Shown here piece after piece: positions 1-11,357 of a DNA stretch of 64,000 nucleotides. Position 1 is the first letter of the stretch. The number at the start of each line of letters is the position of its first letter. The notes beneath the pieces were generated by a model. The model was not told where the DNA came from. It saw only the letters and a list, made by a program, of their open reading frames with translations, and did no database searches. A program made the position numbers and the translations under genes. This DNA comes from Cupriavidus basilensis OR16 (GTDB taxonomy: Bacteria; Pseudomonadota; Gammaproteobacteria; Burkholderiales; Burkholderiaceae), in NCBI RefSeq assembly GCF_000243095.1, contig NZ_AHJE01000062.1, positions 1 to 64,000 of the forward strand, read 5' to 3'.

Positions 1-444
1 ATTGCGGCCGTACAGGGTGCCCTGCGGCCCCTTGAGCACTTCGACGCGTTCAACGTTGTTCAGCAGTAGCGGATCCTGCAGCACGGAGTCCAGCTGCGGC
101 ACGCCGTCGATGTACACGGCGACACGCTTGTTCTTGAGATCGAAGGCATCACCCATGCCGCGCAGGAAGATGCGTGGCTGGCCTCCGGTATAGCTAGATA
201 TGCTCAGGCCATTGATCAGCTTGTCCAAGCCCTCCAGGCTGTCGATCTGGTGCAGGGCCAACTCCTCGGCGCTGACCGCTTCGACAGTCGCTGGTACATC
301 CAGAATGTTCTGCTCGAATTTCTGCGCAGTAACCACCTGGGCCTCAAGTTCGATCGTTGTCTGGGGAGCGGTCTGCGCCGTGACCCATCCCGACAGCAAG
401 CACGCCAACGTAGCCAGCGGTGCCTCAAGACCTCTTGCGCTCAT
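1..444 (-). CDS. TonB-dependent siderophore receptor, N-terminal part (runs off window)
   Basis: Outer-membrane ferric-siderophore receptor. The gene starts at 444 with ATG behind a GGAAGG ribosome site and runs leftward without a stop to position 1, so only about 148 residues are visible. Residues 1-24 form a signal peptide (hydrophobic stretch ending in a WVTAQ-like cleavage region). The plug domain follows: a TonB-box-like region (IELEAQVVTAQKF), the segment LRGMGDAFDLKNKRVAVYID, and the family motif VEVLKGPQGTLYGRN at the window edge. Its promoter region contains a strong Fur-box match about 130 bases upstream, and a divergent AraC regulator of the PchR type lies next to it, so iron-repressed, regulator-activated expression is likely. 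The substrate is inferred to be the product of the adjacent NRPS-PKS genes. Family call is firm; the substrate is inference. Confidence 0.9.
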   Translation of the reverse strand, partial: MSARGLEAPLATLACLLSGWVTAQTAPQTTIELEAQVVTAQKFEQNILDVPATVEAVSAEELALHQIDSLEGLDKLINGLSISSYTGGQPRIFLRGMGDAFDLKNKRVAVYIDGVPQLDSVLQDPLLLNNVERVEVLKGPQGTLYGRN

Positions 445-574
445 CCCTTCCTTCCTCCCAAGAAGCGCTGTCGGCGGGTTACGCCTGGACGGCGTTACGG
501 CGAGCGGCGCAAAAGTAGAACCCTGGGACTCCACTGGATGAATGCCGCCAGCCAGGGTTCCAGTTAGGTTAACA

Positions 575-593
575 TTGAGTGATAATCATTCTC
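575..593. promoter_or_regulatory. Fur box between receptor and AraC gene
   Basis: The core TGATAATCATTCTC (580-593) matches 13 of 14 positions of the right part of the classical 19-bp Fur box. It lies in the divergent region between the TonB receptor (start 444, minus) and the AraC regulator (start 753, plus), so it can control both. Counted by eye against the consensus. Confidence 0.75.
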
Positions 594-752
594 ATTGTAT
601 GAGTTTGTCTTTTTCCCGCCACTGAAGTGGCTTTGCGAAATGCACAGGAAGCGTTTGAGAAATGAACAGAGATGGCGTGCACGGCGCTGACGCAGGAGGC
701 GGCGGTGATCGGAGCGACTGGAACGAAGTGCTCGGGGAGCGGGGGATCCTTC

Positions 753-1616
753 ATGTCAGTATTGAAATTTTTGCGTCAGGTCCGGTGGCAAAGCGGCGAC
801 GGCATCTTCATGTTTGGCAGCGAGTTGTTGGCTTCGGCGGACGCCGTACTGCCCAATCCGATTCCAGAAGACGGGCTCCTGCTCGGCCTGACGCTGTTCG
901 GCGAAGCGCAGTCTGGGCACGTTGGCCAGCCACAGTACGACTTCGCCGTGCCTCCCAACCACTGCTGGGCACTGGCGGCACGCAAGGGCAGCCTGCTTGA
1001 GGGGCGATATGCCGCCGGAACCTGCATTGCGGGATTCAGCTTTTTCCTAACCCGCGCCTGGCTGCTTGCACGCGACGCGGGCGACGATGTGATGGGGCAA
1101 CTGCTCGCCTACTGCGGGCAGTTGCATCCATGCAAGGTGCCTTTGATGCCAGCGCTGCGTAGCCATGCCATGCGGCTGCTGTACAGCAGCTACCGCGGCG
1201 AGATGGGCAGGCTGTTCTTGGCGGCTCGTGCCCATGACCTGCTGTTGGGGCTGATCGACAGTCACCGCAACAACCAAGGCACGCCGCTTCTGCCGGCTCT
1301 GCCCGGATCGCAGCGCATGGCCCGTGCCCGCGAAATTCTGGAATTCCGCCTGGACGACCCGCCAGGGCTGGAGGAGTTGGCCCGCCTGGCGGGAACGAGC
1401 GTCAGCGCCCTGCGCAAGGACTTCAAGAGTGCCTTTGGCCTTCCAGTCGCCGCCTACTTGCGTCGAAGGCGGCTGGAGCAAGCGCACCTGTGCCTGGAGC
1501 GAGGGTTGGGTGTTGCTCAGGTGGCGCGGCAGTGCGGATACGACTCGCCGGCGAACTTCGCCACCGCGTTCAAGCGCCAGTTCGGCTACTCACCAGGCAA
1601 CCTGCGCTGGCGCTGA
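753..1616 (+). CDS. AraC-family regulator, PchR-like
   Basis: Transcription activator of the type that senses a ferric siderophore and switches on its receptor and synthesis genes. The C-terminal 100 residues are a double helix-turn-helix AraC domain (REILEFRLDDPPGLEELARL then VARQCGYDSPANFATAFKRQ, ending FGYSPGNLRWR). The N-terminal half is a poorly conserved ligand-binding domain, as is usual for PchR relatives. I chose ATG 753 (MSVLKFLRQ) because GGGGGA lies at 741-746; an upstream ATG at 672 in frame has no ribosome site. It sits between the Fur-controlled receptor and the NRPS genes, all consistent with local control of the cluster. Ligand identity is inference. Confidence 0.85.
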   Translation: MSVLKFLRQVRWQSGDGIFMFGSELLASADAVLPNPIPEDGLLLGLTLFGEAQSGHVGQPQYDFAVPPNHCWALAARKGSLLEGRYAAGTCIAGFSFFLTRAWLLARDAGDDVMGQLLAYCGQLHPCKVPLMPALRSHAMRLLYSSYRGEMGRLFLAARAHDLLLGLIDSHRNNQGTPLLPALPGSQRMARAREILEFRLDDPPGLEELARLAGTSVSALRKDFKSAFGLPVAAYLRRRRLEQAHLCLERGLGVAQVARQCGYDSPANFATAFKRQFGYSPGNLRWR

Positions 1617-1680
1617 CTTCTATCTGAATCGAAGTGATCGGGGGGGCCGGTAGGATCGATTCGAAAGCTATTGCTGTGCT

Positions 1681-1712
1681 GCAATAATGCGATTGACTCT
1701 CATTTGCAATTG
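1681..1712 (+). promoter_or_regulatory. Possible promoter/operator of the NRPS-PKS operon
   Basis: The 150-base gap ahead of the first NRPS gene is AT-richer than its surroundings around GCAATAATGCGATTGACTCT. It resembles a degenerate Fur box plus a GCAAT repeat (1681-1685 and 1705-1709), but the match is weak. A PchR-type activator site is expected here from gene order. The ribosome site AAGGAGT is at 1756-1762. Confidence 0.3.
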
Positions 1713-1766
1713 GTCTACATATCTGGACTGCGTCTCGCAATCCTGCGAAGGGACTAAGGAGTCAGC

Positions 1767-4700
1767 ATGGCCTCAGAGGAAGATCTCTTGCCGCGATCGG
1801 CAAGCCGAACGAACCGTCTCCAAGAGCGATTGACTGCTGCGCGCGTTCAGCAGATCCGAATCGCGCCCGACCCCGAACGACGCCATCGCCCCTTCGCCTT
1901 GGCGGACATGCAACATGCGTACTGGATGGGCCGACAGGCAACCTTCTCCCATGCCGGCGCGATCCAGTTCTATACGCAGTACCGTTGCCGCGAACTCGAC
2001 CTGGAGCGGCTCGAGCTGGCGTGGAACCGACTGATCGCGCGTCATGACATGCTGCGCGCCACGGTAAGGGCGGACGGCCTGCAGCAGGTTGCCCCGACCG
2101 CCCCCCATCAGTCCATTTCCCGCGGGGCACTTGCCGATCTCTCTCCGAGTCAGCAACAGCAGACCCTTGCCGACGTGCAGCGGAGCATGCAGGAAGAATG
2201 CGTGCCCCTGGAGCAATGGCCGCATTCGCGACTGCACTTCGATGCGCTGGGTGAAGGCGATGGCTATCTGCACGTCAAGCTGGATCTCTGGAATGTTGAC
2301 GGCCGCAGCCTGCACATCCTGTTCGACGAACTGGCCCAGCTCTACCAATGGCCCGATCGCGCGTTGCCTGACCTTCAGATGCAGTTCTGCGACTACATTG
2401 CCGCCCTGCAGGAACAGGAGGCCAGTGAGCGGTATCAGCGTTCGCTGGCGTGGTGGCGGACTAAACTGCAGACCCTGCCGCCGGCGCCGGTTCTTCCTCG
2501 TCGAACCGGTGGAGCGGACAATCGATTCCAACGCTGGTCCGGGACGCTCGCGCCCGAAGGTCTGGCCCGGCTCAACGACAGCGCGAGGCGGCGCGGCCTG
2601 TCCTTGGCGGCCGTGATCCTGACGGTCTATGCCAGTACGTTGGCCCGCTGGAGCACCTCACGCCATTTCACGCTCAACGTACCGCGCTTCAACCGGCCGG
2701 ACTGGCATGCGGATATCGGCAATGTGATCGGCGAGTTTGCCTCGTTCAGCCTGCTTGAGGTCGATCTGCGAGCGTCCGCGTCCTTCGGCGAACATGCCAT
2801 GCAGCTTCAAGCGCAGCTTTGGGAAGATCTCGATCACCAGGAGGTGTCCGGCATACGCCAGTTGCGCGAACTGGCGCGCCTGCAGCGGTTGGGTGAAGCG
2901 GCAGGGATGCCCATCGTGTTTACCACTACCCCAGACCAGCGCGAAGGCGCGGCGCTCACCCCGCAAGAAATCGGGGCCGTGTTTGGAGAGCCTCTTCAGG
3001 TCGTCAGTCGTACCCCGCAGGTACTCGTGGACTGCCAGTATCTCGTGGACGGTGGCAGTCTGCTGTACAACTGGGACGCGATGCCCAGCGCCTTTCCGGA
3101 GGCCATGCTGGACGACATGTTCGGTGTCTTCTCTGGCGCCCTGGCGCGCCTGGCTGATTGTGATGAGGCCTGGGATGCGCCGTTGCCGTCGGCGTTGCCG
3201 CCGGCGCAGGTCGCAACGCGGGCAGCACTATGGAAAGACGCGCAGCGCCAGGAGCAGACCTCGGCTCAAGCGCTGGCGGCACATGCAAGACGATCCCCCG
3301 ATGCCGTAGCGCTGATTCTCGCGCAGGGCACAGCGCTTTCTTATCAGGAACTTGTCGCTCAAGTCACTACGCTGGCCGGGGCGCTTCAGCAAGCCCACAT
3401 CGCCAAAGGCGATCGCGTGATCCTGCTGCTGCGGCGTGGCTGGCAGCAAACCGCGGCATTGCTCGCCTGCCAATGGCTTGGGGCTGTAGCGGTGCCGGTG
3501 GACCACAACCAGCCCGAGTCGCGCTTGCTGGCGATCGCCAACAGGGTCGAGCCGAAAGTCGTGCTGATCAACACGCCGGCACCTGAGCAACTCCTTGCGA
3601 AGTTGCCGTGCATGGCTTTGCCCGACCACCCTCCGAAAGTCGCAATTGTACCTATTGCTCCGGCGACCTTCGAGCCAGATGCTGTGTGCTGCATCATCTT
3701 CACGTCAGGCTCGACCGGCCTACCCAAGGGCGTCGAGATTCCTCAAGGCGCCTTGGCGAACTTTCTCCAGTACAGCGTGCGCAGCTTCGGCCTGCAGGCG
3801 AGCGACCGCGTCATCTCCATCACTGCGCAGCATCACGATCTGGCCCTGTTCGACCAGTTGGCGACGTTCTGCGCCGGTGCGGCGCTCGTGATTCCCGACG
3901 CCTCTCGCGACATGGATCCCGGCCATTGGCTCGATCTGATGCGGGCCCACGGTGTCACCATCTGGAACAGCGTCCCACGCTTCATGGAGATGCTATGGAC
4001 TTCAGCCCAGACTGCGGATGGCCAACTCCCCGCCAGTCTGCGTCAAGTCATCCTCGGCGGGGACTGGATTGCCCCTGGTCTGGCCGCGCACTTGTTACAG
4101 CATCGAGGTCTCCATCTGCGCAGTATTGGCGGTCCTACTGAAACGGTCGTCTGGAACATCACCCACAAAGTGGGTATCGCCGATACGAAGCAACCCAGCA
4201 TCCCGTACGGTAAGCCGATCGACAACTGCCGCTATTACGTCTTGGACAAGCAGCTCGACGACTGCCCTGATCATGTCCCCGGAGAAATGTATTGCGGCGG
4301 GGCCAGTCTGGCCCTGGGCTATCTGGGGGATCCGGAGCAAACGGCTGAGCACTTTCTGGTCCATCCGCGCACGGGAGAGAAAATCTATCGCACCGGAGAT
4401 CAAGGCGCATATCGCCCGGACGGAAGCCTCTTGATACTCGGGCGCACCGATTTTCAGATCAATGCCGGAGGGTATCGTTGCGACCCCTTGGAGATCGAGT
4501 CGGCCCTGATGGCGCACGCCGGGGTCCGTCGGGCGGTGGCGCTCGAAGTCGCCCGGGGCGACAGCGGTTCGATATTGGCGGTGTGTTACGAGCCTCGCGA
4601 TCAAGCCTGCGACGAAGCCGAACTGCGACGCACCTGCGCGCATCGTTTGCCGGTCGCGGCCATCCCGAGGATCTTCCTGCCGTTGGACCGGTTCCCATTG

Positions 4701-7700
4701 ACCGCCAATGGAAAGGTCGATCGCCGCGCGCTTGCCGGGCTTGCTGCGCAATACCAGCAACCGGTCCGCGGCGGCCGTCCGCCAGAGAATCGCATTGAAG
4801 AACAATTGATTGTCATTTGGCGCACCGTGCTCGACGTCGATATCACGGACGCCGAAGCAGGCTTCTTCGCTTGCGGCGGCGATTCGCTCAGCGCCACGCG
4901 GCTGCTACTGCAGATCGAGAAGGCATTCGGCGTTCGTCCACCGTTGGCAATGGTCTTCACGCATCCAACCGTGCGGGCAATGGCCGTTTGGCTATCAGAG
5001 CACCAATCCGAAACCGAGGCCGCGCCTTGGCCGCAGGCCGATGCACACCAACCCCGGCAGTCCTGGGCGCAGCAACGATTGTGGTTCATGGCGCAACTGG
5101 CGCCCGGCAGCCCGTTCTTCAACCTGTGCTACTGCCTGGAGCTTGATGGCCCGGCCGACGCACGCGCATTCGCCCGCGCGTTACGGCGCCTGGTCGAGCG
5201 CCACGAGCCGTTGCGATGTCGCTTCCCGGCCAGCGCGCCAACTGGCACGTGGTTGACTCCACGGTCGGCAGCTTGCTCACCCATGAAGACCTGCGGGGCC
5301 TTGAACCGAGTGCCCAGGACGAACGGCTGAACGCCTGGGCCGAGCAGGAGAGGCAAGAGGGCTTCGACCTGGAGCGGGGGCCGCTACTTCGTGCGCGTCT
5401 CTTCGCTCGAAGCGATACGCGCCACGTCCTCTTCTACAGCCTTCACCACATAGCCTTCGACGGATGGTCGGCGGATCTGTTCAACTTTGAGCTGTTCAGC
5501 CTCTACCTCGACGAAAACGCAGAGCTGCCTTCGACCCTGCCGCCCGTCGCGCGCTATGCCGACTTCGCTCAGAGTCAGCACGAAATCCCTGCGGCTCAGG
5601 TCGACTCGACGCTGGCGTTCTGGCAACAGCGCCTGGAGCATCTTCCTGCGCTGAACCTTCCGGAGGCCCATTCTCGCCCGCCAGTACAGAGTTTCCGAGG
5701 TGCCGTCGGCCGCTATCGACTCGGCGCGGCGCTGACCCGAAAGATCGGGGCGCTGTCGGCCGAGCACGGCGTCACGCCATTCATCACCTTGCTTACCGCC
5801 ATGCAGGTTGCCCTAGGGCGGATTGCCGACCAAGACCGGTTCGTCATGGGCAGTGTCGTCTCCGGGCGTGATCACCCAGCCGCGGAGCGGATGATTGGCT
5901 TCTTCATCAACAACCTGCTGCTGCGCGGTGATCTTGCCGACAACTTGCCGTTCACACAGCAACTGGGGCGCGTGCGCGATGAATTCCTCGGTGCACAGGA
6001 GCGGCAGCACTATCCGCTCCAGCAACTGGTGCAGAACATGGCCGCCGGCGCCGACCTCAGTCGCAACCCGCTGTACCAGGTGTCGTTCACCTACCAGCCT
6101 GCGGGCTTGGCTCAAGGGCGTTTCGGACACCTCAGCGTCACCGGTCGCGCGATCGTGCCCGACACGACCCATATGGACCTGGAGATCATTGCCATACCCG
6201 ATGGCAACGACCTGGTCCTAGTCTGGCTGTACGCGAGCGATCTGTATGATGCCGCCAGCATTGAGCGCTGGCATCACGCCTTTGAGCACATTGTGAGCGC
6301 AGCGGTAGAAGCCCCCGATACCCGCGTCAATGAACTGCCCCTGGCCGGCGAGGCGCGGGCCCGTGCCTGGGCGTGGGTCGACGGCGGGCCGGCCTTGGAT
6401 GGGACCGACCCCTGGCCCGTGCTGCAGGCTCATGCGCAACGCCGGCCGGAGCACGAAGTGCTGCGGTACGACATGGGCCGCGCATACACCTGGGCGCAGC
6501 TCATGGCGCGAGCGGAGCACCTGGCCGGGTGGATCGCCGCGCATGCCGAGCCGGCGGCGCCAATCGCCATCCGCTTGCACCCTGGGCTTGACTATGTCGC
6601 TGCCATACTCGCCGCATTGCGGTTAGGGAGGGCCTGGGCTCCAGCGGACCCGCGGCGCCCGGCGCAGGCCGTTGCGGACATGCTTGCCCGTATCGGCGCG
6701 GGGGGCCTGGTTAGCGAGCAAGCGCTCTGGGAGGCAGCGCTCGCGCCGGACCTTGCGCTGCTGCTGGTCGATCAGCCGGCTTCTGTCGAGTCGGCACCGC
6801 TTCTGGCTTATCAGGCGGCGCCGGACGAGGCCGTCGCGCTCATCCAGCACACCTCGGGCTCCGAAGGGCAGCCCAAAGGGGTGGAGATCACCTATGGCAG
6901 TCTCCGCAGACGCTTGGCCTGGGGCCAGCTCACGGCCCCGCTTCAACTCGGCGACATCGGCTGCCTCAAGACATCCCCGGCTTTCGTCGACGCCGTAGGC
7001 GAGCTTCTGGACAGTCTCCTCGCCGACATGACGTTGATTGTCCCATCACCCGACCAGGCGCGCAGCCCGTCGGAGCTGATTCAACTGATCTATCGTCATG
7101 GTGTCACGCGCCTGATACTGACACCCTCACTGGCCGACGCCTTGTTCGCGCTTCCGCAGGCCGAGGGCCTGCCGCTGCGCGTGCTTGTCCTGGGTGGCGA
7201 GAATGTCCGCACCGGCCTGGCACAGCGCTGCCTCGATGCCCTGCCCGAGAACGCTATCCTCCTCAATTACTACGGCTCAACCGAGCTGACCTCGGATGGC
7301 GCGTGGCATCAGATCACCCAAGCCGATCTGTCCTCGGGTGCCAGCCACGTTCCGATCGGCCGGCCACTACCCGGCACTACGCTGTGGCTCCTCGACCGCA
7401 AGGGTCGGCTCGCCGCCCCGGGGTGCGCTGGGGAGATCCACGTCAGCGGCCAGAATCTGGCGCGTGGGTACCGCAATGCCCCCGACTTGTCGGCAAAGAC
7501 ATTCCGCACCTGGCGCACGCCCGGTGGGCTCGGTACGCGGTTGTACGCAACCGGTGACATTGCCGTGCGCGACGCACAAGGTCGCCTACGCTGCCTTGGT
7601 CGGCGTGACCACCAGCTCAAGCTGCGCGGCATGCGGGTGGAGGCGGGGGAGGTCGAGAGCCATCTGCGCCAGCATCCGGCAGTTCGCGACGCGATCATCG

Positions 7701-8242
7701 CGCTGTGGGAGCACGGTGGCCAACAGCGGCTGATCGGACATGTGCTGCTCGAGTCTCAGATCGGGGTGGATGCCCTGACGTTACGCAGACACCTTGCGGA
7801 CAAGCTTCCCCAAGGACTGATTCCAAGTCATTGGAGCCTACAGCGGGAGTGGCCCGTCACGGCCACCGGCAAGGTGGATCGCCGGCGCCTGCGGCTAGAC
7901 GATCTCGCCGTCGCTGGCAGCGATAGCTCCTTCGCGGCAGCTACGACACCCTTGCAGCAGACCATCGCGCAGGTCTGGCAAGACCTGCTCGGCGTCCAGA
8001 ACGTCGGCATTCACGACAACTTCTTCGAGATGGGCGGCAATTCCTTGCTGCTTACACAGTTGCAGCGACAGCTTTGCCATGCGCTGCAGCGTGAATTCCC
8101 GCTGACGCTCCTGTTCCAGCACCCGAACATCCATGCCCTGGCTGCCCACCTGGATGACAAGGTGCACCCCCGCACGGCGGCCGCGCCATTGGCTGGCAAT
8201 CGGGCGGCTGCCAGGTTGGCAGCCAGGGGGGGGAGGCAATGA
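1767..8242 (+). CDS. Non-ribosomal peptide synthetase, Cy-A-T-C-A-T, broken by a one-base deletion near 5228
   Basis: Two-module NRPS of about 2,150 residues when read across the break. Module 1: heterocyclization (Cy) domain with the DLWNVDGRS signature (DxxxxDxxS) near residue 173 in place of HHxxxDG; adenylation domain with FTSGSTGLPKG near 647; carrier domain with GGDSLSA near 1040. Module 2: condensation domain with HHIAFDGWS, adenylation domain with HTSGSEGQPKG, carrier domain with MGGNSLL. By-eye A1 pocket residues are D L F N I G I V W, closest to the Cys, Ser or Thr pockets that follow Cy domains; the product would be a thiazoline or oxazoline. A2 has V-D instead of the usual Asp at the alpha-amino position, which suggests a non-alpha amino acid. 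The reading frame slips inside the C domain; one extra G at CCCGG (5225-5229) restores RCRFPGQRANWHVVD. There is no carrier domain ahead of Cy, so the starter must come from another protein. The stop overlaps the PKS start (ATGA). Confidence 0.88.
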
Positions 8243-11200
8243 CCCTGAATTTTGCATCGTCCACGGACCATCCACGTTCGTCAGATGTGGCGATCATTGG
8301 CGCCGCAGGCAGATTTCCTGGCGCCGACTCGGTCGAGGTGCTCTGGCAACTGCTGCTGGCCGGTCAAGAGCCGTATCGGATCCTGACACAGGAGCAGCTT
8401 GCGGAGGCCGGCCACGGTGATCTCGCGCGGTCTCCCCGGTACGTGTCGCAGGTCCGTATTCCAGCGCACTACGACTGCTTCGACGCCGCGTTCTTTGGCT
8501 ACTCGCCGCGTGAGGCCGCGTTTATGGACCCGCAGCAGCGGTTGTTGCTGGAGTGTGCCTGGCATGTCTTCGAGCATGCCGGGCACCCACCGGGTGATCA
8601 GGATGGGATGCGCACCGCCGTGTTTGCCAGCGTAGGAGCGAACGGCTACTCGGCCTTGCATGTCCTGCCTCAGGTGCTGACCGGCAACGCCGATATGCTC
8701 GACTGCATCGTCGGCAACGACAAGGACTACTGCGCAAGCCGCCTGGCTTACAAGCTGAATCTCAGTGGCGCCGCCATCGGCGTCCAAACGGCGTGCTCAT
8801 CATCCCTGGTGGCCGTCCACCTTGCGGTCCAGGCCCTGCTGAACCACGAAGCCGATCGCGCCCTGGTTGCCGCGGCCTCGTTGAGCGTGCCGGCCGAAGT
8901 TGGCTATCTGGCGCAAGAGTCCGGGATTCGCTCGCCAGACGGTCACTGCCGCCCATTCGATGCCAATAGCAACGGCACCGTCTTCGCCTCCGGCACCGCC
9001 GGGGTCCTGCTGCGGCGGTTGGACGATGCCATCGTCAATGGCGACAGAGTCCTTGCGTCATCCGCGCCAGCGCGATTAACAACGATGCGAGTACAAGGGT
9101 TGGCTTCACCGCCCCTGGGCTGCAAGGGCAGATCGAGGTGATTAACGAAGCCCTCCAGGTCGCACAGGTCGATACGGTTGACTTGGCCTATGTAGAATGC
9201 CATGGCACCGGTACGCGCCTGGGTGACCCCATTGAGATCAACGCGCTCGACCAAGCCGTGCGCGCCAACAGCGCGAAGGCCTTGCCGCCCCGGCACTGCC
9301 TGATTGGCTCCATCAAGAGCAACATCGGGCACCTGGATACCGTCGCCGGTTTGGCGGGGCTGATCAAGACCGCCTACTGCCTGAATCGTGGCGAAATACC
9401 CCCGACCTTGCATTTCGAGGCGCCCAATTCGGAGATCGGGCTGGCGAAGACCCCCTTCGCGGTCGTGACCAGGCGCCAACCCTGGCCTGCCCGCCGCAAG
9501 CGTTTGGCGGGGGTCAGCGCCTTCGGCTTCGGCGGTACCAATGCCCATGTCGTGCTGGAGGCGGGACCGGCTACTCCCGCGGTCGGTCCCGCGCGCAGTT
9601 ACCACTGTCTGGTCTTGAGCGCCGCGGACGAATCGGCACTGCAACGTCAGGCCGATGCTTTGGCCGACTGGATCGACGGTGATCCTATGGCCAATCTCGC
9701 CGACATCGCTTACACCTTGCAGGTCGGACGGCAGGCGCTTCCTTGGCGTGGTGTGCTGTTGGCACAGGACCCGGCGCAGGCGGCGGTTGGCCTTCGCCAG
9801 ATACGCCGAATGCAGAGTTCCGCCAGGCCCGCGTCACTGTGGCTGTTCCCTGGACAGGGCGCGCAGTATCCGGGCATGGCTGCAGCGTTGCACGCCTCGG
9901 AGCCGGCATTTCGCGACGCATTGGAGCAGATTCTGCAGCGGTTCCCTGAGGATGCGCCGATTCATGCCATCCGCGGGCTGCTGCTCGATGTCGGTGGCGA
10001 GCAGATCGACGATACCGCCATCGTCCAGCCGGCCCTGTTCGCTTATGAGGTGGCCCTTGGGCAGACCTTGCTCGCCCTGGGGATGGCGCCTGTCGCCATG
10101 CTGGGGCATAGCCTGGGCGAACTGAGCGCTGCCTGCCTGGCCGGTGTATTCGAGCTGCCCCAGGCTTGCAAACTGGTGTGCCTGCGCGGCGCGCTGATGG
10201 CCGAGGGGGCGCTAGGAGGCATGGCACTGGTCCACACCGACCCGGCGCCGGTAGAGGCGCTGTTGGCGGGCGGCCATCCAGCCCTTGACCTGGCCGTGGT
10301 CAACTCGCCTAAATGCTGCGTCATCGGCGGTCCGCTGGACGCACTCGGTTCTTTCATGAGCGCTGCAGAAGCACTCGGCTGGCAGCCACGGCGCCTACGC
10401 ACCTCTCATGCCTTCCACACGCGCATGATGGAGCCGGCGTTGGCTCGCTATCGGCAAGCGGTCGGAGAGCTGGAACTGCACGCGCCGAACCTGCCGTTGC
10501 TGAGTGGACAGGATGGTCAATGGCTGGCGGATCAGCGCGCGGTGGACCCCGAGTATTGGGTGCAGCAGTTGCGCAGTGCCGTTCGTTTCGATCATGCCTG
10601 GGCGCGCCTGCGCTTGAGCATGCCGGCCGCAGCCATCGAGGTGGGTCCGGCCGGTGGCCTGCTCACCTTCGGGCGAGATGCTGGCTGCCATCCGTCGGTA
10701 ATGCTGAGCGTCGGCGGCGATCGGCACCAGGATGCCTCGAACCACCACGGCAATTACCTGTTCGCGATCGCGCGCCTGTGGCAAGCCGGCGACGTCGTCG
10801 ACTGGCAGGTCTTCAATCAGTCATGGATGCCCCGCACGCGCGTCACGCTTCCTCCGTATCCCTTTGCCCGGGAACGGCATTGGCTGCCGTCGAGCCTGCC
10901 CTTGCTGCAGGCCCTGCGCCAGGGAGAGGCTACGCCAATACTGGAGCCAGTTGCTGCCAGCAACGCTTGCAGTGCAAAAGCCCCTGTAGGCCGCGAACGA
11001 ATCACACTCCAACAACGTCCGGCCCTGGATACACCCTTTGCCGCTCCCACTCCCGGCCAGGAACAGGTCATGGCGAGGCTCTGGCAGGACCTTCTGTTCA
11101 TCGCCGGCATTGGCCGTCACGACGACTTCTTCGCCTTGGGTGGCAACTCCATTCTGGCCTTGCGTCTTTGCCAGCAAGTGCGCGACCAGGGCTGGACACT

Positions 11201-11357
11201 CACACCGCAGCAGGTCTTTCAGCAGCGCGACATCGCTGCGCTTTGCGCCGCGCTGGCAGCACCGCCGGAGCCCGCTGCCCCGAGCGCCACGGCTGACGTC
11301 GATCCGCAAGACCTCCAAGCATTGATGCACATCCTGGATAGGCAGGAATCCGTATGA
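8239..11357 (+). CDS. Type I polyketide synthase, KS-AT-T, broken by a one-base deletion near 9057
   Basis: Single non-reducing PKS module of about 1,040 residues. KS: active-site Cys in TACSSSLVA (codon at 8794), then ECHGTGTRLGDP and KSNIGHLDT histidines. AT: LFPGQGAQYPGM, active Ser in GHSLGELSAA, and HAFH, the motif of malonyl-CoA-selective ATs. The C-terminal carrier domain has FFALGGNSILAL. KR, DH and ER are absent, so a beta-keto extension by two carbons is expected. The frame breaks between RVLA and IRASAINNDAS; adding one G at GCGTC (9055-9059) restores VLAVIRASAINNDASTRVGF. The gene overlaps both NRPS neighbours by four bases (ATGA), so translation is coupled and the order NRPS, PKS, NRPS probably mirrors chain growth. 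Confidence 0.88.

Noticed and set aside
5211..5260. Programmed -1 ribosomal frameshift in the first NRPS gene
   Set aside because: No X-XXY-YYZ slippery heptamer or strong downstream structure is seen, and similar breaks of both signs occur in unrelated genes.
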